Below the pieces are notes generated by a model. The model had not been told where the DNA came from. It ran no database searches and saw only the letters and a list, made by a program, of their open reading frames with translations. From Streptomyces sp. WZ-12 (GTDB lineage Bacteria; Actinomycetota; Actinomycetes; Streptomycetales; Streptomycetaceae), in the NCBI RefSeq assembly GCF_028898845.1, contig NZ_CP118574.1, forward strand, positions 8,419,001-8,483,000: a stretch of DNA of 64,000 nt, written 5' to 3'. Both the position numbers and the translations under genes were made by a program. Positions 25,093 to 33,052 of this stretch are shown here, one piece after another. Every line of letters starts with the position of its first letter. Position 1 is the first letter of the stretch.

Positions 25093-25455
25093 AGCGCCAC
25101 GCTCTGGTCCCACGGCATCGCCGCCCGCCCCACCGGTGACTTGCTGGTGGGCGCCGATGGCGTCAACTCGGCAGTCCGCGACCGCCTGGTAGCCGTCGCG
25201 CCGACCGACACCGGTGTGTGATGCGTGATCGGCCGGACCGTGCTGGACGAGCGGTTCGCCCGGCTGGTGCCTGGCTTCGGCGCCATCGTGTCCGGCGGCG
25301 GAGCCTCGATGATGCTCGGCCCGATGTGCTTCCGGCGCCAACCAGCCGACGTCGCCGTCGAGTTGGCGCCCGCGGTGCGGCGCCTTCCGGATGTCGGCGA
25401 CTACCTGGAGGGCCCAGACGCCTACCAGGGCAGCCGCCCGGCCGCGTCGAAGTAG
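25093..25455 (+). pseudogene. FAD-dependent monooxygenase fragment with in-frame TGA
   Basis: The plus-strand frame gives TGDLLVGADGVNSAVRDRL, the DG motif of aromatic-hydroxylase-type FAD monooxygenases, then PTDTGV, a TGA at 25219-25221, and in the same frame CVIGRTVLDERFARLVPGFG and further family-like sequence. Functional relatives normally read TGVR here, so a single CGA-to-TGA change would explain the stop. Both the N-terminal dinucleotide fold and the C-terminal half are missing. The 3' end overlaps the SDR gene on the other strand. Confidence 0.65.
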
Positions 25456-26135
25456 CCCCCGGTGGGCCCGTCCGCGCCCACCAGCGCCATCCGGACGATG
25501 ATCTCGGCGCCCTCCTCGACCGTCTGCACGCCGGTGTTCCCGTTCAGGTCGGTCTTGGTGAAACCAGGCTCCACCGCGTTGATCCGCATCCGCGGGAACG
25601 CCTTCGCGTACTGCACGGTGATCGTGTTGACCGCGGTCTTCGACGCCGGGTACGCGACGCCGGGGTAGGCGGCGGCCGGGTGGTCCGGGGTGGTCAGGTG
25701 CGTGAGCGAGGCCAGGCCGCTGCTGACGTTGACCACCACCGGGGCGGCGGAGCGCTGCAACAGCGGCAGTACTGCGTGCGTGACGCGCACCGTGCCGAAG
25801 ACGTTGGTCTCGAAGACCTCCCGCATAGCGTCGGCCGTGACCTCCGCGGCCCCGGCCACCTCGTTGTTCGTGCCCCGCGCCTCGATGCCGGCGTTGTTGA
25901 CCAGCACGTCCAGACCGCCGTCGGCCTCGATCGCCTCGACCGCGGCCGCGACGGACGCGTCGTCGGTGACGTCGAGCTGCACGAACCGTGCCTGGGAGCC
26001 CAGTCGCTCGGCTGCCTGGCGTCCGCGGGCCGCGTCCCGGCTGCCGATGTAGACGGTGTGACCTGCGGCGATGAGGCGGCGGGCGGTCTCGAAGCCGAGG
26101 CCCTTGTTCGCTCCGGTGATCAGTGTTGTCGTCAT
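25422..26135 (-). CDS. short-chain dehydrogenase/reductase
   Basis: A 237-residue classical SDR: cofactor motif TGANKGLG (7-14), NNAGIEARG, the catalytic Ser in VNVSSGLASL and YxxxK as YPASKTAV, then PGFTKTDLNGNTG. SDRs of this subgroup reduce carbonyls with NADPH and are frequently paired with a divergent regulator. Here the XRE/MmyB-like gene starts 102 bp away and a perfect 12-bp inverted repeat lies between them, so regulation by that protein is likely. The extended frame upstream of 26135 has no family similarity. Confidence 0.9.
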   Translation of the reverse strand: MTTTLITGANKGLGFETARRLIAAGHTVYIGSRDAARGRQAAERLGSQARFVQLDVTDDASVAAAVEAIEADGGLDVLVNNAGIEARGTNNEVAGAAEVTADAMREVFETNVFGTVRVTHAVLPLLQRSAAPVVVNVSSGLASLTHLTTPDHPAAAYPGVAYPASKTAVNTITVQYAKAFPRMRINAVEPGFTKTDLNGNTGVQTVEEGAEIIVRMALVGADGPTGGYFDAAGRLPW

Positions 26136-26176
26136 GCCTTCATCGTCCGTCCGGCCCGCTCCCACAGCCAGCAGCC

Positions 26177-26211
26177 CCGCCTTCCTGGGACCGGCAGTAC
26201 CAGGAAGGCGG
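26177..26211. promoter_or_regulatory. 12-bp perfect inverted repeat, probable operator for the XRE/SDR pair
   Basis: CCGCCTTCCTGG (26177-26188) and CCAGGAAGGCGG (26200-26211) are exact reverse complements with an 11-bp spacer, so the arm centres are 23 bp apart, about two helical turns. It lies midway between the divergent SDR and XRE starts, where a dimeric repressor would block both promoters. A terminator role is unlikely between divergent genes. Confidence 0.7.
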
Positions 26212-26236
26212 ACGATCGGCGGGGCACACTGGTCGC

Positions 26237-27088
26237 ATGGCGACGACGGAGTTCGGCAAGGCGGTGCGCCGCTGGCGCGACCGCGTCCCACCCGAGGCGG
26301 CCGGGCTGCCGGCCGGCGGGCAGCGGCGCGCGGCCGGTCTGCGTCGGGAGGAGCTGGCCATGCTCGCCGGGATCTCCGTCGACTACGTGACCCGGCTTGA
26401 GCAGGGGCGGGCCGCCAACCCCTCGTCCCAGGTCGTCGAGGCCCTGGCCCGGGCGCTGCGGCTGTCGCAGGAGGAACGCGCCCACCTGTTCCACCTGGCC
26501 GGGCTCGCGCCGCCGGGACCGGAGACGGTGCCTGGGTACCTCACCCCGAGCATCCAACGGCTGCTGGACCGACTGACGGGGACGCCCGTGGCGGTCTTCA
26601 ACGCCGCCTGGACCCTGCTCGTCGCCAACGCCCCGTACGAGGCGCTGATGGGCGACCTGCCCGCCGGGCACGGCAACGAACGCAACGGCGTGTGGCGCCA
26701 CTTCCTCGGTGGCGGCACCAGCAGGGCCCGCCGCACGCCGCAGGCGCAACGCGAACACGAGGCCACGCTCGTGGCCGACCTGCGCGCCGTCGCCGAGCGC
26801 TACCCGGCCGACCGCTGGCTGCAACGGCTGATCGCGGAACTGCGCACGGGCAGCGAGCGGTTCGCGCAGCTCTGGGACACCGGCGCCCCCGGCCCCCACA
26901 GAGCCTCGCGCAAGACGATCGACCACCCGCAGGTCGGACCCGTGACGCTGGACTGCGACCTCCTCACGGTGGCGGGCAGCGACCTGCGGATCATGGTCTA
27001 CACCGCCGAACCCGGCACCGGGGACGCCCAACGCCTCGCCCTCCTGACCGTCCTCGGCTCCCAGGACCTCGTCACCCCGGACACCTGA
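26237..27088 (+). CDS. XRE-family regulator with MmyB-like ligand-binding domain
   Basis: A 283-residue regulator. The N-terminal helix-turn-helix (GLRREELAMLAGISVDYVTR, LEQGRAANPSSQVVEALARA) is followed by a PAS-like MmyB domain (TPVAVFNAAWTLLVANAPYE, ...HPQVGPVTLDCDLLTVAGSD). MmyB-type proteins bind fatty acids or other small ligands and repress adjacent reductases. The divergent SDR is the clear target. CACACT lies seven bases before the ATG with no ribosome site, suggesting a leaderless message. The longer frame upstream overlaps the operator and is not supported. Confidence 0.9.
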   Translation: MATTEFGKAVRRWRDRVPPEAAGLPAGGQRRAAGLRREELAMLAGISVDYVTRLEQGRAANPSSQVVEALARALRLSQEERAHLFHLAGLAPPGPETVPGYLTPSIQRLLDRLTGTPVAVFNAAWTLLVANAPYEALMGDLPAGHGNERNGVWRHFLGGGTSRARRTPQAQREHEATLVADLRAVAERYPADRWLQRLIAELRTGSERFAQLWDTGAPGPHRASRKTIDHPQVGPVTLDCDLLTVAGSDLRIMVYTAEPGTGDAQRLALLTVLGSQDLVTPDT

Positions 27089-27378
27089 GCGTTCGCCCCG
27101 CGCGCCACTGCCGTGGACGCGAGCCCCTGGCCGCGCGGTGCGGAGCGGGCTGCCGTTCCGGCCGAAGTCAACACCGTGAGGGAGAAGCGCACCGCGACGA
27201 CCTTGACGCAGGGGACACGCACCGGGGCGTCAGCGTCGCAGAACTGCGCCGGGGAGCAGTGGAACTGGATGAGCAGTGCATCGGAGCGCCACCGGGCCGA
27301 GGCCACCTCGCGGCGCGGTGGCGTGACACCGACGTGTCCCCACATATGCCAGCAAGGCAGGCCGCTAGCATCGCGCGC

Positions 27379-28038
27379 ATGGCCGACCACACCCCCGACC
27401 GGCTAGGGGCCACAAGAACGTCATCCGCCGCGCCTTCCGCACGGCTGATGCTCCAGGTCATAGATGCATTCGACCAGTACGCGCGCGAACGCCGGGCCGC
27501 GACCGTCGGAGCCGGTGACGGCGCCGACGACGGTGACGACCCACTGCGCCATGTGCGTTGGATCGCCGACAACTACGAAAGCCGGTGCGGCGACCCCGAA
27601 CACCTGCAAGCCCACCTGGAGCAGCTCGCCAACGAACTCGGCCTCCATGACGTGTGGGCGCTGCGAGTTGCCGGCGAGGCCGTCGTCGCCGCCACCCCCG
27701 TCGTGATCCTGCGCGCAGCGCAGCGCGGCATGCGGGCGCCGGCCATCGCCGAGGCGATCGGCCTCGCGCCCGCACGTGTCTATGACGTCCTCAGCCGCTA
27801 CGTCCGGTACACCTGGCGCGTCGACGTGCAAGACGCCCCCGACCAGTGGTGGCCCATCGACGAGGGCGAACAGGTCGCCGAGCGCCGCTTCGTGACGGAG
27901 TCAGACGTGGCCCATCGAGCGACACGGATCGGCGCTGCCAAAGCCGATGGCCGCTCCTTGCGGGTGCTGGTCTGGCAAGGCCCACAGAGCGACGACGCCG
28001 ACGCGTCCTATACCCACACGGTGAACACCACACGCTGA
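27379..28038 (+). CDS. hypothetical protein with sigma-like helix-turn-helix
   Basis: A 219-residue protein. The segment VILRAAQRGMRAPAIAEAIG followed by LAPARVYDVLSRYVRY is a helix-turn-helix similar to the region-4 type found in sigma factors and small plasmid regulators. It is preceded by an Asp/His-rich segment that looks structured (HVRWIADNYESRCGDPEHLQ). The C-terminal 70 residues are unassigned. TAGCAT seven bases before the ATG at 27379, with no ribosome site, suggests a leaderless transcript. A larger frame from 26692 overlaps the XRE gene and is a shadow. Role unknown; DNA binding is inferred. Confidence 0.7.
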   Translation: MADHTPDRLGATRTSSAAPSARLMLQVIDAFDQYARERRAATVGAGDGADDGDDPLRHVRWIADNYESRCGDPEHLQAHLEQLANELGLHDVWALRVAGEAVVAATPVVILRAAQRGMRAPAIAEAIGLAPARVYDVLSRYVRYTWRVDVQDAPDQWWPIDEGEQVAERRFVTESDVAHRATRIGAAKADGRSLRVLVWQGPQSDDADASYTHTVNTTR

Positions 28039-28212
28039 CATCGCACGCGTGAGGGCGGTGGGTGGCGGACGGTCGGCGAACGGGCCCGAGTTCGGTCCGA
28101 GCGTGCGGTCGAGCTCCGTCGTCGTTGCCTCACGCATACCGGATGACCAGTTGCCGTAGGCCCGTCGAGTTGATCCAGTGCAGTCGCGGCAGTGCCGGCG
28201 TAGACGTAGTCG

Positions 28213-29661
28213 TCACGTGAGGTTCGACAGGAGCAGGGTCATGGCGAGCCCGCAGACGCTGACGATCGTTTGGATGGCGGTGTGTGACTTAGTGGCCTGT
28301 CCCAGCGTCATGCCGAAGGATTCCTTGACCAGCCAGAATCCGGCGTGATTGACGTAGTTGAGGCCGATGGAGCCGGCGCCGATGGCGATGACCAGCAGCG
28401 CGGTGTGCAGGCTTCCGCCGGTTGCGGTGAGGGGCGCGAGGATGCCGGTCGCGGCGACAATGCCCACGGTGACTGATCCGGTCGAGAACGAGAGCAGCAG
28501 CGCCACGAGCCAGCCGAGGACGAGGACGTTGAGGTGAGCGCCGGTGGCCGCGGATTGAACGGCCTTGCCGATGCCGGAGTCCACGAGTATCTGGTTGAAC
28601 GCTCCGCCGCCCGCGATGATCAACAGGATGCCGGCGACGGACTTGAGGCTGTCGGCCGAGGACGTACGGATCGCCTCGGAGGGCATGCCGCTGCGGTAGC
28701 CGAGGGCGAAGAGCGCGACGAGGAAGCCGGCGAACATGGCGATCACCGGCTCGCCGGTGAAGGCCAGCACGGGTCGCAGGGGATCGGTCTTGGCGAGGGC
28801 GAGTTCGGCCAGGGTGTTGAGCAGCATCAGCGCCACGGGGACGAGGACCGCGGTGACCGCGAACCCGGTCGGGACGGCGTTCCTGGTCGGCGACGCGACC
28901 CCATCGCCCGTTGCCGGCGGTTGAGTGCGCGGCGCGTGGTCTGCCCTGCCTTCGCCGCCGGATGTCGCGCCGCGGTAGGCGAATTGGGCCACCAACTCGC
29001 TGTCGGGGTACACCGCGAGTCGTGGCGCGATCCATCGGCCGTAGACCGGTCCGGCGAGGATGACGGTCGGAATCGCGCAGACGAGACCAACCAGCATGGT
29101 GAGGCCCAGATGTGCGTGCAGACCCTGCACCGCGATCAGTGGCCCGGGGTGTGGGGGCACCATGCCGTGCAGCGTCGAGAGTGCCGCGATCGTGGGAGCG
29201 GCCAGGTAGAGGTAGGGCGAGCCGTTGAACTTCCCTGTGTGGCCCAGGCGTTGGGCCACACTGAAGACCAGCGGGAGAAGCACGATCAGCCCGATCTCGA
29301 AGAACATCGGGATTCCGATGACGAACGCGGCGGCCGCCATGTACCAGGGAAGCCGGCGCCCCTCGGCGCGGTCGACGACCAGCCGCGCGATCTTGTCGGT
29401 GGCTCCCGAGTCCGACAGGATCCGGCCCAACATGGCGCCGAAGGCCAATGTCACACCCACGTTGCCGAGGATCTTGCCGGCGCCCTGCTCCAGGGACGTG
29501 GTGATACGGGTAGGGGATTCGCCGGCCGCCAGACCGACACCGATCGAGACGAGCATCAAGGCGGTGAACGGATGGAACCGCAACCGTGAGTTGATCAACG
29601 TGACCAACGCCCCGATGGCGGCCGCCAGGATGATCAGCAAGGTCCAAGCGTGTGCGGTCAC
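28213..29661 (-). CDS. GntP-family gluconate:H+ symporter-like permease
   Basis: A 482-residue membrane protein with 12-14 hydrophobic segments. Family signatures include GIPMFFEIGLIVLLPLVF, PHPGPLIAVQ, AGGGAFNQILVDSGIG and AIGAGSIGLNYVNHAGFWLV. GntP members import gluconate or related sugar acids. The central hydrophilic loop (about 265-300) is longer than usual and Gly/Pro-rich. The GTG at 29661 with GAGAGGGGG upstream is preferred over an ATG at 29769 that would add a hydrophilic extension. No gluconate kinase or GntR-type regulator is adjacent, so the substrate remains open. Confidence 0.87.
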   Translation of the reverse strand: MTAHAWTLLIILAAAIGALVTLINSRLRFHPFTALMLVSIGVGLAAGESPTRITTSLEQGAGKILGNVGVTLAFGAMLGRILSDSGATDKIARLVVDRAEGRRLPWYMAAAAFVIGIPMFFEIGLIVLLPLVFSVAQRLGHTGKFNGSPYLYLAAPTIAALSTLHGMVPPHPGPLIAVQGLHAHLGLTMLVGLVCAIPTVILAGPVYGRWIAPRLAVYPDSELVAQFAYRGATSGGEGRADHAPRTQPPATGDGVASPTRNAVPTGFAVTAVLVPVALMLLNTLAELALAKTDPLRPVLAFTGEPVIAMFAGFLVALFALGYRSGMPSEAIRTSSADSLKSVAGILLIIAGGGAFNQILVDSGIGKAVQSAATGAHLNVLVLGWLVALLLSFSTGSVTVGIVAATGILAPLTATGGSLHTALLVIAIGAGSIGLNYVNHAGFWLVKESFGMTLGQATKSHTAIQTIVSVCGLAMTLLLSNLT

Positions 29662-30064
29662 CGCCGGCCCCCTCTCGTGCGGCGCGTGCCGCCTGCCGGC
29701 TCGATGAATGACGCCATGTGAACTCCCCGGTTGCCGCGGCTCGTTGAGGCTGTCGGACATCAGGTCCAACCGGGGAAGCTATCGGACGTTGGTCGCGCCG
29801 CTCCAGGTTGTGGGCGCGAATCTCGTGATCGCCGTTCTGTTGGGTTGTGGGTTGTGGGTTGTGCGCACGAGCAGGGGCGGAACACGGGCCTCTGACGAGG
29901 TTCCTGGAGACAGACGCCTGCGGCCGAGCGTCGCCGGGGGGAAGGCGACCCGACCTCGGCAGGCCGGCGCCTCGCAGCCGCCCAGCCGCCCAACACCCAG
30001 CAGGTCGTGTCTGTCCTGTCCTGCCCTGCTCGGCGTCACCGATGGATGTGCCGGGGCCGGTGTG
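29662..30064. other. intergenic interval with a short triplicated heptamer
   Basis: No gene is supported in these 403 bp. Three exact tandem copies of GGGTTGT occur at 29842-29862. The left part should contain the GntP promoter; the right part is the 3' flank of the RDD gene. A frame across the region encodes only biased Arg/Pro sequence. Confidence 0.5.
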
Positions 30065-30730
30065 TCACTGCAGGCGGCGTTTGATGACCGCGGTGTTGGC
30101 GGCCTTGTCGTGCATGCACTGTCGGAACGGCTCGTTCCAGATGCACGACAACACGTTGATCAGGCCGAGGACCGGCACCATGCCGATGCCCAGATAGGCC
30201 AGCCAACGACCCAGGGCGTGACCGAAGCCCAGCTTCTCACCGGTTTCGACCTTGACGACGCGCACGCCACAGATGGCTTTGCCGATGGTGCCGCCCATCG
30301 CCATCGTCAGCGGTTCGAAGAACAGGCCGACGAGCAGCGTCCAGGCGAAGAGACCGAGAACGATGGGCACCCCGCGGTGGTCTCCGGCCTTGAACGTGCT
30401 GGACATCCAGATGGTCGCCGGCACCCAGGCACCTCCGATCAACACGGCGGCGATCAGGTAGTCGAGGAAGCGGGCGAGCAGGCGCATGCCGGGGGACGCG
30501 AGCGCGTGCGGGGGCGGGCCCTGTCGCATGCCCATCTGCGGTGGCATCGGCTGCGGCGCCCCGTAAGGGGGTACGGGGGCCTGCGGAGGATACGGCTGGG
30601 GCGGTACGCCCTGCGGCTGACCGTAGTGCGGTTGCGGGGGACCGAAGCCGGGACCGGGCTGGGGCTGGTTGGGCGGAGGCGGCGGCTGGAAGGTACTCAC
30701 AGAAGGCGATCCAAGCGGATACCCCGGCAT
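30065..30730 (-). CDS. RDD-family membrane protein with Pro/Gln-rich N-terminus
   Basis: A 221-residue protein. The first 75 residues are a Pro/Gln/Gly/Tyr-rich cytoplasmic segment (PPPPPNQPQPGPGFGPPQPH), then an RDD domain with three helices: GMRLLARFLDYLIAAVLIGG (the RDD motif region), FAWTLLVGLFFEPLTMAMGG, and GRWLAYLGIGMVPVLGLINV, with GGTIGKAICGVRVV between. RDD proteins are widespread; some are Na+/H+ antiporter-like, most are uncharacterised. Start choice is uncertain between ATG 30730, GTG 30763 and a GTG at VSTFQ. Confidence 0.82.
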   Translation of the reverse strand: MPGYPLGSPSVSTFQPPPPPNQPQPGPGFGPPQPHYGQPQGVPPQPYPPQAPVPPYGAPQPMPPQMGMRQGPPPHALASPGMRLLARFLDYLIAAVLIGGAWVPATIWMSSTFKAGDHRGVPIVLGLFAWTLLVGLFFEPLTMAMGGTIGKAICGVRVVKVETGEKLGFGHALGRWLAYLGIGMVPVLGLINVLSCIWNEPFRQCMHDKAANTAVIKRRLQ

Positions 30731-31000
30731 GGCGACAACCTGGGGATGCACGAACCGGGACACGTGACAACCAATCGTCCCACGCGCTCCCGATCGTCCG
30801 GGGAGTTGGCCGGGCCGGTGAGCTGCACTGCTACCGACCGGTGGTCAAGCCCACCCTTGGGCCGGCCCCCGCATCCGCCCTGGGCGTGCGCCCTGAGCGT
30901 GCACCGCTCAGATCAACACCCCCTCCAGGAGCGGCTGTTACCTTTTGTCCTCCCGAGCACCTGACCGAGCTTTCCCGGGCAGGGTTTACGCTCGGACGGC

Positions 31001-31549
31001 ATGAACCTCTCCATGACTTGGTTAGAAGTCGCTCGCGTCAGTATGGGGTACGCACTCGTCCTGGCAGCCCTGTTCACGTTGGTCGTCATCGGCTCCCTGC
31101 TCGTGGCACGGGACGCTCTGCTTTCCGACTACCCGCCGGCGATCAGGGAGCGGTACGGGGAGTAGAGCACGCGCGGCAGACGGACGGCGACCGTGGCCGG
31201 CCTGCTCAATCTGCTGCTCTTCGTGGCCGTTCCGGTGGCCGGCGTGCTCGACCTCCAGGGCCGGGTGGACGGTCGCCTGGGGTTCGTGCCGCCGTTCGCC
31301 TTGGGCACCGTCGGCTTCCTGGCCCTCACCCTCTTCGACCTGTTGGTCATCGACTGGCTGCTGTTCTGCACGGTACGGCCGCGCTTCATGACGCTGCCTG
31401 GCACCGAGGGCATGCCCGAGTACCGTGACCTCGCCTTCCACGCCAGGGTGTTGGTTCCGCGCCCCGTTCCCTGGCCGCTGCTCGCCATCCCCGGGTACGG
31501 GGTGTTGGTGGGAGGCACTGCCTGGCTCGTGGAGACGTTGACTGGCTGA
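31001..31549 (+). pseudogene. small membrane protein gene interrupted by an in-frame amber codon
   Basis: From ATG 31001 the frame gives MNLSMTWLEVARVSMGYALV and a membrane helix, then SDYPPAIRERYGE and TAG (31163-31165). In the same frame it continues STRGRRTATVAGLLNLLLFV and three more hydrophobic segments to 31549 (183 codons including the stop). Sense on both sides and the smooth membrane topology across the stop argue that one ancestral gene acquired a CAG-to-TAG change. Alternatively two peptides of 54 and 118 residues are made, the second from GTG 31193, but that start has no ribosome site. Family not recognised beyond a four-helix membrane protein. Confidence 0.6.
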
Positions 31550-31568
31550 GGGCGGACGCCTGGAGGCC

Positions 31569-31590
31569 GGGGGCTCTTGGGTGCGCCCCC
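31569..31590. terminator. weak hairpin between convergent genes
   Basis: GGGGGC (31569-31574) pairs with GCCCCC (31585-31590) over a 10-nt loop, between the amber-interrupted membrane gene and the convergent monooxygenase gene. The stem is short, so this is tentative. Confidence 0.35.
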
Positions 31591-31599
31591 TCTGCGGCG

Positions 31600-32796
31600 T
31601 CAGCGGCCGTGATGGCCGTCCCGGGGGCGGGGCACGGAGGGCGTGGTGCCTGGCCCTCGGGCGATGGTGCGGGCGATGGCCCGGGCCTCGACGCCCACCT
31701 GGTGCAACGCGCCGCTCAGGGGGTTGGTGAAGCCGGCGAAGTACAGGTGGGGCGCGGTGGGGTGGGTCAGGCGGCCGTGGACGGTGGGGTAGCCGGCGTC
31801 GTTGAGGACGTCGAGGCCGGGGAGGAGGGCGTCGAGATGGGGACGGTAGCCGGTGGCGGCGATGACCACGTCGGGGGTGAGGTGGGTGCCGTCGGCGAGC
31901 AGCGCGCGGGGGCCGTCGAAGGCGGCGACCGCGGCGACCGGCTCCACCAGTCCCGACCGTACCGCCGCCACGAAACCGTGGTCCAGCACGGGATTCACGC
32001 CCTCGCGCGCATTGCGGACGAAGGGTCCGGTGCGGGGCCGGGGGATGCCGAACGAGGCCATGTTCGGCAGCGCGTAGCGCTGCGTCAGGAGGGCGGAGCG
32101 GTCGCGCCAGGCGAGGGGGAGGTGCTCCGTCACCCGCCCGAGCAGATGCCAACGGCTGGAGCTGCGGGGGAGGATGTTGGGTGGAGTGCGTACCGCGATC
32201 CATACCCATTCGGTTGCGTGCTGGGCGAGCAGGGCCGCGATCTCCGTACCGCTGTTGCCGGCGCCCACCACCAGGACGGATCGCCCGCGGTAGGGGGCGG
32301 GGTTGCGGTACTCGGCGGAGTGCAGGAACGTGCCGGTGAACCCGTCGCGGCCGGGCCAGTTGGGGAGGTGGGGCGTGTGACTGCGTCCGGTCGCCACGAC
32401 CACGGCCCGGACCGGGAGGGGGCCGGAGGAGGTGTGGACGCGCCACCGTGTGCCGGGGAACGAAGAGCGCTCGATGCGGTGGACGGCGGTCCCGGTTCGC
32501 ACGTCAAGGCGGTGCAGGGCGCGGTACCGCTCCAGGTACCGCACATACTCGTCCCGGCCCGTCCAAGTGCCGCCTTGTTTGGGCAACTTGAGTCCGGGAA
32601 GTCCCGACGAGCCCCGTGTGGTGTGCAGCCGTAGATGGTCGTAGCGATCGGCCCAACTCGTGCCGGCGTGGTCGCCGCGTTCCAGGACGACTACCGGTAC
32701 GCGGAGGCGGGCGAGCATGGCAGCGGTGGCCAGGCCGCTGGGGCCGGCGCCGATGACCGCAACGGGGGGACCTTCGGCGGGCAGTCGCTCAGACAT
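31600..32796 (-). CDS. flavin-containing monooxygenase-like NAD(P)/FAD oxidoreductase
   Basis: A 398-residue flavoprotein with two Rossmann motifs: FAD-binding VAVIGAGPSGLATAAMLARL near residue 13 and NADPH-binding VLVVGAGNSGTEIAALLA near the middle, plus the ATG motif VIAATGYRPHLDALLP. The order and spacing fit the YUCCA/FMO group (class B monooxygenases), which oxygenate nitrogen, sulfur or ketones. The Baeyer-Villiger fingerprint FxGxxxHxxxWP is represented by GFTGTFLHSAEYR, closer to the FMO/NMO form. The start lacks a good ribosome site. It is divergent from nothing and stands alone before the MHS transporter. Confidence 0.85.
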   Translation of the reverse strand: MSERLPAEGPPVAVIGAGPSGLATAAMLARLRVPVVVLERGDHAGTSWADRYDHLRLHTTRGSSGLPGLKLPKQGGTWTGRDEYVRYLERYRALHRLDVRTGTAVHRIERSSFPGTRWRVHTSSGPLPVRAVVVATGRSHTPHLPNWPGRDGFTGTFLHSAEYRNPAPYRGRSVLVVGAGNSGTEIAALLAQHATEWVWIAVRTPPNILPRSSSRWHLLGRVTEHLPLAWRDRSALLTQRYALPNMASFGIPRPRTGPFVRNAREGVNPVLDHGFVAAVRSGLVEPVAAVAAFDGPRALLADGTHLTPDVVIAATGYRPHLDALLPGLDVLNDAGYPTVHGRLTHPTAPHLYFAGFTNPLSGALHQVGVEARAIARTIARGPGTTPSVPRPRDGHHGR

Positions 32797-33052
32797 CACC
32801 GGTGCTAACGACGACCAGCGCGGCCGAGTCACGCGAGGGCTTGTGGTGAAGGACGGGGGTGTCAGGGCGGCCACGGCGTCGTTCGGCCGCGGACGGATGA
32901 CGTCGGGCGGCTTCGGGTGTAACGCCGTCGGGCGTGCTACGGATGCCGGGCGAAGCCGCTCGTTGCTGGTTGGCATGGAAGGGCCCGGAGCCCACCGCCG
33001 AAGCGTCAGACGGCGGCTGTGGCGTGGCCCCGGGCCGGGAGGGAGCGCTGGT

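Noticed and set aside
26692..28038. 448-residue frame running from inside the XRE gene into the HTH hypothetical
   Set aside because: Its first 229 residues overlap the XRE gene in another frame and are biased; the HTH gene has its own -10-like box and start at 27379.
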